Below are positions 35,685-48,416 of a stretch of 64,000 bases of DNA, piece by piece. Position 1 is the first letter of the stretch; every line of letters begins with the position of its first letter. A model generated the notes under the pieces. The model was given only the letters and a program-made list of their open reading frames with translations, was not told the DNA's origin and ran no database searches. The translations under genes were made by a program, and so were the position numbers. Location of the stretch: positions 59,454,360 to 59,518,359 of the forward strand of contig CM060171.1 of the NCBI GenBank assembly GCA_030549775.1, in the 5' to 3' direction. This stretch comes from Tamarix chinensis. Taxonomy: Eukaryota; Streptophyta; Magnoliopsida; Caryophyllales; Tamaricaceae.

Positions 35685-36976
35685 AAAGGAAGGGAGAAGA
35701 AGAAGGAAGGAAGGCAGGAAAAAGAAGAGAAGAAAGGAAGGGGCTGTAGGGGAGATCTCAACCGGTTGAGGTAAGGAGGTGGTAGAGGAGATGTCAGGGG
35801 GTTGAGGGTGGCTTTGGAGGTGTTGGAAGAGGGGAGATGGTTGTGCAAGGTGGTGGTGAAAGGTAGAGGTCGAGAAGGGGAAGAAAAGAAAGATGGAGGG
35901 ATGGGTGGCTGTAGGGGGTGAGTGGTAGTGGCTGGGTGGTGTAGGGAGGAAGTAGGGGAGACCAGGGATGGTGTGGTGATGGGTTGGGAAGCAGAGGCGG
36001 TGGCTAGAGTCAGCGAAGAAAAAATAGGGTAGGAGGAGAAGAAGAGGCTTGGCAAGGGAGAAGGAGGATCTCAAAGGGGATAGAAAATGGGCAGAGAAGG
36101 AGGAAATAAGGAGAAGAAAATGAAGAGGAAAAGGAGGGCTGGCATGGTTGGGTTAGGTAGCTACAAGCTGCAGGGGGTTAGGCATGTAGGGTGGCAGGAA
36201 GGAGAAGAATAAGAGAGGGAAAAGAAAGCATGCAGGGGAGGTTGTGCAGGGGAGCGTTTGGCTCAAAATGGAAAGGAAAGGGATGGGAGAGAGAGGGGAG
36301 GTTGCAGGCTAGAATAGCAGGTGTTGGTTGCAGGCGTGAGAGTGCAAGCATGGGGGGATTTTTAGCTTCTCGCTAGGAAGAAGAAGGAAGAAGAAGAAGA
36401 AGGGAAAGAAGGCAGGCCAGTCGGGCAGGGGAAAAAGAAGGGAGATAGGCCAACCCACGCACTCAGAGGAGAAGGGAAAAAGAAAAGAGGGTTAGGCTGG
36501 CCTAACTAGGGATGAAAGAAAGAAGAGAGAGGAGGGAAGGGGGAGAGGAGAGAGGGACTAGATGGGAAAGTCTAGGCGGCAAGGAGAAGGAGGCCAACAC
36601 CCCAACGGGGGAAGAAGAAAGAAGAGGGAGATCAACCCAAGGAAAAGGATAAAAGAAGAAAAAGGAAAAAGGAGGAAAAATAAAAATAAAGTAATTTTTG
36701 AAATTGGGGTATTTAATTATTTAGGTGGATAAGTTATTTTAATAAATTAATTTAATTAAAATTTAAGAGAATAATTTTAGTAAAATATGGATTTAGAACA
36801 TTATTTAAATAAAAAGAGTATGATAAAATAACAAAAATATTTATTTTAATTTATTAACTAATCATATCCATTGTTATAAATCAAAAGTTCACCAAAATAA
36901 TTAAATTAAAAATTAAATTATCCCAAACGATGATTAATCATTAAATTTTAGGTTTATAATTTTGGGGTATTATACA
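35685..36976 (-). mobile_element. Inverted family L LTR start fragment
   Basis: On the reverse strand it begins TGTATAATACCCCAAAATTA at 36976. It passes AT-rich sequence like 7896-8190 and continues as the polypyrimidine tract homologous to 8190-9190. It abuts exactly the 3' end of the previous + strand unit (TTACA at 35684) on one side, and on the other + strand sequence equivalent to the end of a polypyrimidine tract. It could be the first 1.3 kb of the outer unit inverted in place, or an independent fragment. Confidence 0.65.
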
Positions 36977-37559
36977 CCCACTCAACCTCCTTGCCTGAGC
37001 ACCCTTCATCCATTCTCCCTTCCTCCCCTCTTCATGCATGGTGTGCTCATGCTACATGAGTAGTGTGAGTATGCTGCCTAGATTTTGAGCCTATTTAACC
37101 AATTTTGAGGTATAATCTAGTTTAGTAATAATATATATTTAATAAGCATTTTTAGTAAAAACCATTGTTCTACTTATCTACTAATAATATGTTACTTGTG
37201 AAATTATTTGTAGGTACAATTTTTACTAATTGAAGCTTTAGCTTTTAAACCGAGATACAAGTAAAATTTAATTTTTTTTTCCAGAAATAAGGTAACCATT
37301 ATACTACATTAAAATATATAGATTATCATATATTAGCATATTAGGGTTTTGTTATGTGTTTTGTGTGAATATGTTATGTTGCTAATCATCTCATGACTGT
37401 TAATGTTATATTGAAAAATAGGAAGAAAAGCATGCTATCTCATATGTAATGTGACATGTGTGGAAAGGGTGGTTAAAAAAGGGGTTGATGTTGATAATGG
37501 ATGTTATGTGCATATACATACTATGCTAAGCAAATATGGACACTTGTAATAGAAATAAT

Positions 37560-38089
37560 ACTAATATGAGCCCTAGGGGCAATTTAGTTATTTAGACATA
37601 GCATAATGTTGAAACCTAAATGAGATGCCTAATATGTTATATTTGATAATAAGAATGGATATGGGAGTTTGGTAGAGTATAAATATAAGTGTTAGTAGAA
37701 ATATCTATATTTATAACCTAGGGGTAATTTTGTAATTTTAGTGTATGGTATTATTTATCTTAATAAAAATGCATACTAAGTGCTATGTGGTGTTGAAAAT
37801 GATATTAGGAGTTTGTGGAATTAAAAATGCATGTTCCATCATGAAAAATGGTATTTCATGTTCTAGGGGTATTTTAGTAATTTTATATGTTCAATGAGAG
37901 TGACCTAAATAAATGTACGTGGTAGGTGATAATGGGTGCTAAGAATAATAATAAGGATTTTATGGTGTTAAATAATGCACGTTGGGCACGGATATTAATA
38001 TTTTATGTGATAGGGGTATTTTAGTAATTTTACATGCAAAATGGAGGTTGCTTAAATAAATATGCATGATAGGTAATAATTGGTGCTAA

Positions 38090-38146
<57 letters not shown>

Positions 38147-38345
38147 GGGTTTTTTGGTGTTAATAATACATGTTAGGCATGAATATCAATATTTCATGTG
38201 CTAGGGGCATTTTAGTAATTATGCAAGTAAAAGGGTATTTTGGTAATTTTGCAAGTAGAAAGGGAATTTTAGTAATTTTGTAAGTAAGAATGGCATTTTA
38301 GTAATTTTTTGAGTAAGAAGGGGTAATTTGGTAATTTTACATGTA
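37560..38345 (+). repeat. GGTATTTTAGTAATTTT minisatellite with (AAT)n
   Basis: Degenerate repeats of the type TAGGGGTATTTTAGTAATTT are spaced irregularly, denser after 38190. An (AAT)n run lies at 38091-38146. This is the counterpart of 9905-10690. Confidence 0.75.
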
Positions 38346-40357
38346 ATATGGCTATTGGTCTAATAAGCCTACATGATAAGGAATAAATTAATGTTAAATA
38401 TGATAATAGGGGTTATAGCCTTAGTATCACCTATTCAAGTATAATCATGAACATTGTAAGGCCTAGGGGTATTATGGTAAATTGGAGTGTATCATAATAA
38501 GCATGCATGGTCTAGGGGTAAATTGGTAAATTAAGGTATTTATTTTCATAAACATGTAAGAGGTACCTTAATTGTTGATTATGCATAAGAATGTGTGATG
38601 GTTGTTATTGAAATGCCCCGAAAATTATAATTTTAACAATTATAGTTAAATAAGGTTTTATTAGGAAAATTAGTTAAATAAATTATTTTTATTAAAATAA
38701 AAGGGAATTAATTAGAGAAAATCAAGAAATAAATTATAAGTATTTTAATTAGGAAGAAATTTGGATATTTTAGCTAATTAAAGATTTATTTTAAAAATTA
38801 ATTAAATAAATTATTTTATTTAAAATAAGAAGGAGGAAATAGGGCAAAATTAATAGGAATTTTATAAATAATTTTATTGGAGAAAATTAGAGTGATTTGC
38901 TAATTAAAATAGAATTTATGAAAAACCTTTCAAAAACCCTAAATTAGCCTAAAAAGGGATATAAATATTATTTTACTTAAATATTATTATTTTTAAATAT
39001 CCCAAATATTCAAGTTAATTTAATTAACCCTAACCCACCTATTTTCTTTTTCCCTTTTTCTTTTTTCCTTTTCTTTCTTTCTTTTCCTTTCTTATTATTT
39101 TCTTTTCTTTCTTTTTCTTCTCTTTCTCTACCCTTTTTCCCCCGATTGGGCCTACCTTCCCACAGCCCAATCCTTCCTTTCCTTTCTTCCTCTTTCGGCG
39201 TGGCCTACGAGCGAAACGCCACTCTTTCTTCCTTTTTCTGCCAAAACGCCGCATTTTAATTAAATTATTTCCCCCTCAACGCGCTAACCGGCTCGGTTCC
39301 TTCCTTTTTCTTTCTTTTCTTTCTTCCCCCGGACCGTCAGTCTAGCCCCTCTTTGTTCCTCCTTTCTTCTTCCTCCTTCCTGCCGTCAACATATAACTCA
39401 GCTCCACCGCCCACCTCCGAGATTAACGCCACCACTTACACCCGTTTTGACCGACCATTTTTCTCCCTTTCTCTTTCCCCTGATTCGACGACCACTTAGA
39501 CTAAACCCGCCTCCCTTCCTTTTTGCGCACAACCTTCTCTTTCCTGCGCAACCACCTTCTACCCCGATTTGAATTTCGCCGGCTTTTGTTGCCGCCGGTG
39601 ACCCTAACCCTACATGCCCTATTCCCACGCCAACTCACAGAACCTAACCCTTTCTTCTAAAATCTATAAATACCTGCATGATCTACCAAGTATCGAGTTT
39701 TTGATCTCCTACCTAGCAAAACTCCCTTGTGTGTCGCCGCCACTTTAGACGGCCATTCTGCTGCCATAGGCCAACTACCCCACCGGCGAACTACGCCACC
39801 TGATATTTCTACCTAAGTCTTCCTTGCACCACTCTCTCACTAACTACGCCTCCCATCTCCCTCGATTATTCCTGCACAAGCTACCTCCGTTGTGCAAAGT
39901 TCCCTCCCCGATCAGCCCTTTCTTCCATCTCTGCCATCCTTCGCGCCACCGTCTGCCACCACTACGCTCCTTCCACTGCCTCATTCACCTCCCAATATGT
40001 TCTACAGATCCTCCTCTATCTTCCCCTACCTTTCTTTTTTCTCTTCCTCCCTCTCCTCCTCTCTTTTTCTTCTTCTTCCCTATTTGGCCACTGCCGCCGC
40101 CGCCATGCGCCGCCACCTTCATTCTACTCCTCTCCCTTTAGGCAGTCACAAACACCCTTACTTCCACCCTCATTCTCCCTCTCCTTTTCCCAGCCCTCAT
40201 CTTTTTCCATTTTCTTCTCTTTTTCCGGCCACCGCCACCACTATTGTGCACCATCACCGGTGCCGCCTATCACCACCAGTCTAAGGTTGGACCCTAAACC
40301 CTCTCAACCCTTTTTCCCTATTTAATTAAGTTTATTTTATTTTATTTCAATTTTAAC

Positions 40358-40371
40358 GTAGTAGTAGTAGT

Positions 40372-40418
<47 letters not shown>

Positions 40419-40636
40419 TAAGTTCAATATTATTAGTATTATTATTTCTTATTAGGGCTGATCCTATTTGGCTGAGTATATTATTAATATTAGTAGTATT
40501 AATATTATTAGTATTATTATGAGTTTTTATTTTATTTGTTAGTGTTATTATTATTAATATTATTAATATTATTATTATTATTACTATTACTATTTCAAAA
40601 TTATTATTATTATTATTATTATTATAACTATTTTAC

Positions 40637-40669
<33 letters not shown>

Positions 40670-41240
40670 AAGTAATATGTATTATTATTGTTATTATTAT
40701 TATTATTATTATCACTAATGGTACTTTTACTATTTCAAAGTAGGGTTGAAAACCCTAATTTATGTTACTCTCGGTTTAGGTTATTTTATTATTACTGTTA
40801 TTATTATTTTCATTTTCATTATTATTATTATTTTGTAATTTGGATTATTATATCATTACTATTTTTATTAATAATGGCCTAATGATATTATTAGCATTAT
40901 TTTGGTGAAGGGTTGAAGCCCTTATCTCACCATCCGTTTTGAATAATATTAATTTTATTATTAGTATTTTTGGTATTATTATTACTATTACAATTATTAT
41001 TATTTTTCAATATTATTATGGTTTTTATCATTAATTTTATTTCTGTTTCTATTATTATTTTTTGTATTATTATTATTATTATCATTATTATTATTTTGGT
41101 AAAGGGGTCGAAGCCCTTATTTCACTTTTTTTTTTTAGTAATGCCCTTTTGATTATTATTGTTATTATTATTATGGTTATTGTTATCATTATTGTTATTA
41201 TTTGTATTATTTTCATTATTATTATTATTATTATTATTAG
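40358..41240 (+). repeat. Compound ATT/TTA-rich microsatellite block
   Basis: Nearly 900 bp is dominated by ATT, ACT and GTT triplets, with pure runs at about 40370-40415, 40603-40625 and 41210-41240. Inside it the short phrase GGGTTGAAGCCCTTAT recurs (about 40910 and, as GGGTCGAAGCCCTTAT, 41105; GGGTTGAAAACCCTAAT at 40744). This suggests a larger ancestral repeat of about 190 bp that later filled with ATT. Confidence 0.85.
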
Positions 41241-41889
41241 AATTAAGTCTTCAAACCCTTATATTATCAACTTTTATAATATTACTATTATTTCTTATAT
41301 CTTTAGCAAAGTTAGTAATTAGTTAATGTCATTTTTATTAATATGTTATTATTTTATCAAAAACCTAGTATTAGAATAAATTAGTATGAAATAGTATTTT
41401 TGGTAGGAGGGAATCTAAATTTTAGTTTTTCCCTCATATAGGTGTGACTAGTCAAAGCCCTAAAGAGGCATAGGAGTGTGCTCCAAGACCGGTGTCATTT
41501 TAGGTAAGGGTGTTACTAAGGCCTTATGTGTATTAATGTGCATCATATGCTTTTTATGTTATGGATTCTATGTTTATCGTTATAATTATTTCATGTGTAT
41601 TGTGGCATGGAAGTAAGGTATGCTTATGTGCCTTCTTAATTTATATGTTGATATTAATAGGTGGTGAAATGTGATGTATTGTGTTGTGACCCTTCAAGAC
41701 ATGCATGTGAGGATGTTTAATGTGGTATTGTGTGAGGGAAAGGATGAAAAAGGAAAATGGGAAAGAATTTGACCAAGGGGAGTAAGTTGACCTAAAAGGG
41801 AAAGAGGTTGACCAAGAGGAGTAAGTTAACCAAAGGGAAATAAGTTGACCAAAGGGTGTGAGTTGACCTAAGTATTTTAATGATCCATG

Positions 41890-42600
41890 AGTAGAAGAAT
41901 AAAATGGGGAATTTATGGTTTTATATGGGAGAATATAATATATGATTTTGTATTGGATAATTTAATTTATGATTTTATATGGGGGAATCTAATCTATGGT
42001 TTTATATGGGAGAATCTAATCTATAGTTTTGTATGGGAGAATTTAATCTATGGTGTAACATGGGAGAATCTAATCTATGGTGTAACATAAGAGAATCTAA
42101 TATATGGTTTGTATGGATTGAATTTAGGGTTTTGTGTGGAGAAACCTTGGGTTTTGTGTGAATTGAACTTAGGGTTTTGTATGAAGGAATCTTAGATTTT
42201 GCAAGAAAGAATTTAGGGTTTTGTATGGATGGATCTAGGGTTTTTTATGGCAGATTTTATGGTGTTGCATGGGAGAATCTAAACTAGGGTTTTATATGGA
42301 TGGACATGGGATTTTGCATGGCAGATTCTATGGTGTTGCATAGGAGGATCAAATCTAGGGTTATGTATGGATTGAATCTAAAGTTGGTATGGATGAATCT
42401 TAAATTTTGTATGGAAGAATCTAGGGTTTTATAGGAAGGAATATTGGGTTTTATATGGAGGAATGTAGAGTTTTGTATGGATGAATCTAGGGTTTACATG
42501 GAGGATTCTAGGGTTTCTACATGGAGGAACCTAGGGTTTTGTATGGATGAGTCTAGAGTTTGCATGGGTGAATCTAGGGCTTCATGTGGGAGTTTTAGGG
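41890..42600 (+). repeat. 27-bp minisatellite (GGGAGAATCTAATCTATGG type)
   Basis: Units read GGGAGAATCTAATCTATGGT plus TTTATAT, period 27 bp. In translation this shows as repeated GFIWENLIY-like 9-residue blocks at 41887-42090. From about 42110 the units drift towards GGATGAATCTAGGGTTTTGT. The multiple-of-three period gives an accidental open frame. Confidence 0.8.
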
Positions 42601-42769
42601 TTTCATGAAAAAGTCCGAAGGTTTGCATGGGGAGGTTAGCGTCTGCATGGGAGTAAAGTTTACGTATGAAAAGTTAACTTAGGATGTAAGGAAGGTAATA
42701 GAAGAGTTATTTGGGTGTGTGAAAGTTTCGGGTGAAAATAGTACGTAGGACATTATAAGGGTATGGAGG

Positions 42770-42925
42770 AGACTAAGTTAGGGTTTGGAGTGATTAATTA
42801 TGGGTTGTTATGATTAACTAGGGTTTAGAGTGGCTAATCATGGTTTGTTGTGATTAACTAGGGTTTGGAGTGGCTAATTATGGTTTGTTGTGGATAACTA
42901 GGGTTTGATATGGCTAACTGAGTTC
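42770..42925 (+). repeat. Minisatellite of about 45 bp units
   Basis: At least three units of TGATTAACTAGGGTTTGGAG followed by TGGCTAATTATGGTTTGTTG are arranged head to tail. Confidence 0.75.
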
Positions 42926-43299
42926 GGTGGTAACATGTGTGTACTTGGTGAATAAAGTATGATAATGAATATGTAATCTATGGGTTATGATGTGTAGAGT
43001 GTTAAAATGATTTGGGTTGTGTGAGGCGGAGTAGGATGGGTCACTTAGGCCTAAATTAGGGTTTCTGGGGAGAACCTAGAGTAAGGTAATAAGTGGATTT
43101 GGAGGTGTGTAGTAGTGGGCCTTGACCCACATATTTCGGTGTTGGAGTTCTAGTGTGAGTTTGAGTATAGAGGAAAGGTTGTTGGGCAAGTTAGGAGGTG
43201 CGGGGTTATCATGATATGGTATGGGTCATTTGGAGGATAAGCGCAGAGGGAGTGAGTCATGCATGTCTAGGGAAAATTTTCTAAATAAGATACTTAAGA

Positions 43300-43690
43300 T
43301 AGTAATCATGTAAAGTGGAAGAGTATCGAGCCGGGCCTAGACTGATCCACTGGCATAATAGTGGCTAGGTACTGCAGTATTCTAGAGACCGATCCACCAG
43401 CGTATAATAGTGGTAGGGTATATGACCCTAGTGACCGATCCACCGGCTAAAATAGTGGGGGATCCCGAGCTCAATAAACCAAACCCTACAGTTTTCTAAG
43501 ATACATAAAAGACACTAATACTTACAGTGGAATACCATGCGAGTAGGGGCCTGACTAATCCACCAACATAAAATAGTGATAGGGTATGTTACCCTAATGA
43601 CCGATCCACCGGCTAAAATAGTGGCCAAGCGCCGGAGTGCCCTGGAGACCGATCCACCGGCTAAAATAGTGGGGTTCCCGTACTCGTGTG
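43300..43690 (+). repeat. Hairpin array of copy L4
   Basis: This is the best-preserved array. Cores include CCACTGGCATAATAGTGG, CCACCAGCGTATAATAGTGG and CCACCGGCTAAAATAGTGG (three times). They are separated by GCCCTGGAGACCGAT- or ACCCTAGTGACCGAT-like spacers, in two blocks that end GGGGGATCCCGAGCTCAATA and GGGGTTCCCGTACTCGT. Confidence 0.85.
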
Positions 43691-46252
43691 GACTTGATAA
43701 AGAACATGGTGTGAAAAGAATTTCGATAAGAGATTAATTAAGTAATTAATCTAGACTATATTGGACCTTTGTATATTCACCTGAATGTTCATTTGCCTTT
43801 ATGTTATTATGTTGGACCTTATGATCTTTTAATTATTCTGCATGATTTATATGACCTTGTGTGTTGGCCTTAGTGCATCTGTTACCTTACTCAGTACGTA
43901 GCGTACTGATCACCCTTTTCATGGGTGTTGCTCATTCCCACAAGTAGTAGGCCCTTCTGACTTTGTGTAGGTGGGTGGGACATCAGACGGGGCTGAGTGT
44001 TGAGTATGTAGTTGGCTCAAAGTTCGAGATTATCATGGTTGTATTCCTTATTTGATTTATTTCCTTTTGTATTTATTTTGTATCATATTTACCCTTTTTA
44101 TGATTTATTACCTTGTATTGAGTATTTCAAATAAGCCTTTTATCAATTGTAAGATTATTCCCTCCGAAGAATTTTGATTTCGCACTCTGATTTCTATCTT
44201 ATTATTGATTATAAACTTTTATGCATACTCTAATTTCTATGATATGATCTTTCTAGTTCTTTTTATGAATCCTCGGTTTAAGTTTGAAAGTAATCATTTT
44301 TAGCCTTAGCACTTGGTACTGGAACGGTCGGAGAGAACCGGTCTGGTACTAAGTGTGGCGGTAACATCCCCAAAATTCACAGGTTTTAATTTAATTACTT
44401 CCGCTTTAAAAAAATAGTGAATTTTGGGGTGTTATAGTTATAGAGGTGCACGTTAGGGTTTATGTGTAAAATGATCATTTGGTGCGTAGGGTACTTTAAC
44501 TTCACAATCAATAGTAGAATTATGGTATGCTACTCTCTTATGGTATGTTGATGAACAAAAATGATTTATTTGTTGGAAGTGGATGATAAGAGGTAGCCTT
44601 AGCCTGAGGAGTATTTTGGTCATTTTGACCTAAGGTTCCCAAGTGTGAGTATTGGAACCTAGGATGGCCTTAATGGACTACTTAAGTTAACAATAACAAA
44701 TAATCTTGATTCTAATTACTTTATAATAATAAAAACAAATAAAAATGGCTAAGTATATGATTAATATGTATTTCTCGTGTTCACTTTAATTAAGACATTA
44801 ATACTTAGAGTGAAAGAGCCCGAGATCGAGAATGGTGGCTCTTTCGGGGTCGCTACCCTAAAGATGTGGTTTAGCCTACGATTGTTTTGAATTTTTCCTA
44901 GTGTGCCTTAGCACCCCAGCCAGGCCCTACATCTTACTCCATTTAGCTCTACAGACCTGCATAGGGGGTATGTATATTTATAGATTAGGTGCCCTTATCG
45001 GTAAGGGTATTATGTGTCTTCGTGCACCAGTGTGACTAGGGTACCTTTGCGTCCTTAGGTTGATAGTCAGTAGGATATTTTGATGCTTTTATGTGCCAGT
45101 ATGATCGGTGTACCTTTGTGTCTTCGGGTTTGTTATCTCCCCCTCGAGTAAATAAAATGGAATCGGTATGACAATTATATGAAAATACACTAATCACCTT
45201 TAGTGGAACACCACGTATGTAGGGACTATGTGGATAATACCATATGTACCAGTCCACCGATTATAATAGTGGTCAAGAGCGTTCTGCCTTGGATTATATC
45301 ATTTACCACTCTACTAGTTATAATAGTGGTCAAGTGCCTTGTGCCCTGGATTATATCATTTAACGGTCCATCGATTATAATAGTGGTCAGAAGTATTCTA
45401 TCCTAGAGTATATTATGTGCACCGATCCACCGGTTATAATACTAGGGTCCCCAAACCTATGTGGATATAATTCGAGAAATGATTAATATCTAATTAATGG
45501 CCTAAGTCTAGATAATAATGATTATAATATTATGACCTATTGATTGATATGATGGTGGTTTTGGCGCTTGCCTTTGAGTTGAGAGTGGTGTGTATTAGTT
45601 GAGCATGATGTTGGCTACTTAATTATACTAAAAAGAACTTCGCTTGGATGCTCCCTAGGTAAGTTTTGTTACTTCTAAGTGAATGAATCTTGTGACATAT
45701 GATCTTGATGCATGTGTCCATTCTAATTATTACTGTGTCTCATTCTATATATGTGTGATTTCCTGTTCATGTGTCTTGATGTGTTGTATGTGGTCCCTAC
45801 CTTTTAGTTTTGTATAAACGGTTACTCAGTACAATAGTACTGAAGGATTCCTTTCATGGGCTCGTGCCTATTCAATGGGCAGTGGCCTTTGTAGGTTGGC
45901 CCACAGGCGCTATCCAGGTTTTAGTCTCGGGTTAAGATCATAGGACTATCCAAGAAGATTTTCAGGTTTTCCATAAAACTCTCATATTTTCTTTTTAACA
46001 AATTTATTGTGTGACCACTATTAGTGGATCTTATCTCTTGTAATTTAATCTATCATGCTACTCTCGTTTATTTTGTAACCCTGTGCTTTATGTAAAGTAT
46101 TTTTTTGGCCTTAACACTTGGTACCGGAACGGTGGAAGGAAAACGGTCTGACACTAAATGTGGCAATAACAACCTCAAAATTTATATTATTTGCTTCTGC
46201 TTTATATTTTAAAAATAAAAATTTTTAGTAGTGAATTTTTTGGGATGTTACA

Positions 46253-48416
46253 AATACTAAAAACACCTCGATCATATTATAGTAGTAATGCGATACATAT
46301 GCATATTCCTTAAGTGCATAAAGGAATCTTTCACAAGGTAAAATACAATACTACCTTTATAGCCCAAGTTTCACAAATACACCATAACTCCTTCCATAAG
46401 GCTTACTAACTCACCAAAATGAACACATTAACTTAAAATATTATTAAAAACATCATATCAAAAATTCATAACTTAAATATAAAACTTCATATATAAAATA
46501 CCGATGTTACCCTTTTTATTACTATTTCCAAATTACACCTTTTTCTCATAGAATCATACCTTTTGTTGCTCATAATTTATTAAGGAAATTAGAAAATCAT
46601 CACATTCATGTTTCATCCCATATATTACCATACCCATATTTCTATATTTAACTAAAAAGACCAAACTATTCTTAGTTCATCTGAATGTCTCTAATTTTTT
46701 ATTTTCATAACCTAAGTCATCCTTAACCAAAACTTATCATATTATATATTAAATTTATTGTAAAACCCCCCAAGGAACATAATGAAATATTTATTTTTAC
46801 CAAAACTCACCAAAATGACCATATTACTGTTATAGATGAAACTTCCCATAAATCACCAAAATTCTAAAAATCTCCAAATTTTATCAATTTTACACATAAC
46901 ACCATTTATATTATTATCATCATAAAAGTATACTTTAAAAATTTTGAAACAATCCACAAAATCACAAGGAGCAAAAGGCCTAGACATATCCAAGACATAA
47001 GACCTCCAAATTTTGAGATCTTATCACAATACACCAATTTCCTTACTCAAACATCTTTTAACCTACTAATACCAATGCCGAAGAATATAACATAATATAT
47101 CATCACACTTAGGATTTTATGACAAAGCCTAGCAAGGAATAAAAAATAGAAACTATACATAAAATTACAAAACTCACAAAATCATGCATTTTATATGGAT
47201 ATAAATTTAAGATGAAGCCTAGCATGATTTCTAGCATGAAATATAAAAATCACACAAATCAACATATACGCATAAAAAGACCTATACTAGAGATATGTAT
47301 TTCTTACTAGAGCTACTCTAGTCTCTAAACATGAAAAAAATGATAAGCTCTTTTTCCAACCTTTGATCACCTAGAATAATAAAAATAGAAATTAGACAAA
47401 GGGAATGTCATGGGTTATAAGAGAACATGAAATAATAAAAGAGATGTCATTATCTTTTGATTAAAAAATGGGGGCTTGGAAAAATTTACCAATCTATAAT
47501 CTTAACTCTCTTATGCTTAAAGGAAATCACTATAGAGTTGAACTTAAGATTTTATAAGTAAGAAGATGAAGGAAAAAGCAGAAAAGATGGAGATGACGCT
47601 CAGCCACAAGGCCACAAGCTAAGAGAAAAGCAAATAAGAACAAGCAAGATGAGATAAGAGAAAGCAAAGTTGAATGTAGGAAACTTTTAAAGTGTAGAAT
47701 AACCAACCAAAATGGCACAACCCCCTTATGGCTATTGAAAATGGACAAGAGAAAGTGGGGAAATCTAATAGGAGTTGCTTGCAAGCAAGATGAGTTATGG
47801 GATCTATTATTATAGGTGTAAGGGATTTAGTAGATGGTGAAGGAGGAGATTGTGGTTATATTTTCAATTGAATAGGTAAGTACCATATGGTATCTAATCA
47901 TGGCATGTGGGAAAGTTAGACTTTCAAAGCTCTTAAGTCTAAGAAATTTAACAATGCTATAAAATGATTTAGGTAAAATAGAAAGTCTAATAAATGGTTA
48001 AATTTTGAAAAAATTATTAAATAATTCCCAAAAATTGTGAAAAATTAAGGAAAGGTGCTAAATTAATATAGGGATCCAAATATATAAATATGTTCAGCAT
48101 ATTAATTAATTTGAGGTCAAAAGAAAATAATAAAATGTGAAAACTGACAAGCTCTTGTTGATTGGACAAGGCTAGCGGTCAACCACCTTAAGCCATGGAC
48201 AATAGGGTTTGAAACGGTGTTGATCAGTCGATCAAAGGTATCGTACAATTAATCGCTAATCAATTGAAATAAAAACTAGGGTTTTAAAGGGTAGGAAGGT
48301 AAAGTGAGAGTTTGAAAGGTATGCATAAGGTTTCCAAATAATGTTTAAGATTTAGAGAATTGATTAGAAAACTAATTACCTAAGAATTAGAATTATGAAA
48401 ATTTAAGGTATTATAT
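46253..48416 (-). mobile_element. Possible inverted LTR-like fragment, no gene
   Basis: The reverse strand starting near 48416 reads TATAATACCTTAAATTTTCA, like a degraded TGTAATACC LTR start. It contains GATCGACTGATCAAC-like words resembling those in the 56.0-57.8 kb LTR sequence. The rest is A-rich with no coding motif. The end towards 46253 is not clear. Confidence 0.35.

Larger units (their letters stand above)
38609..44436 (+). mobile_element. Giant LTR-like unit (family L, copy L4), TSD gttat
   Basis: The 5,828-bp unit starts TGAAATGCCCCGAAAATT and ends GTGAATTTTGGGGTGTTATA. The 5-bp word gttat flanks it (38604-38608 and 44437-44441). The host sequence on both sides is the outer family L unit, and copy L3 shows the uninterrupted version near 10950-10985. 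Contents in order are AT-rich start, polypyrimidine tract (39030-40290), ATT-rich block (40358-41240), 27-bp minisatellite (about 41890-42600), second minisatellite (about 42770-42925), hairpin array (43300-43690) and the 3' double-hairpin module (about 44300-44436). No coding region is present. Confidence 0.8.
36977..46252 (+). mobile_element. Outer family L unit, interrupted by a second unit
   Basis: Two parts belong together, 36977-38608 and 44442-46252. The first aligns with 9300-10970 of copy L3 (TTTTGAGGTATAA, GGAAATAAGGTAACCATTAT, the GGGGTATTTTAGTAATTTT minisatellite, GCCTTAGTATCACCTATT). The second aligns with 10970-13851 (CACGTTAGGGTTTATGTG, GGAACCTAGGATGGCCTTAA, hairpin array at 45180-45440, 3' end TTGGGATGTTACA). 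Unit L4 sits between them. The outer 5' end is replaced by the inverted fragment at 35685-36976. Confidence 0.75.

Noticed and set aside
36191..36376. Small basic and glycine-rich frames on the + strand in polypurine tracts (also 39039-39254 reverse, 8227-8628 reverse)
   Set aside because: Composition artefacts of G/A-rich sequence, with no homologous motif.
40536..41322. Frames rich in I, L and Y resembling membrane proteins
   Set aside because: They are translations of the ATT/TTA triplet block and have no stable start or homologue.
43300..43690. CRISPR array
   Set aside because: The repeats are imperfect, spacers are also related to each other, the same array recurs in several LTR units, and the DNA is plant nuclear.
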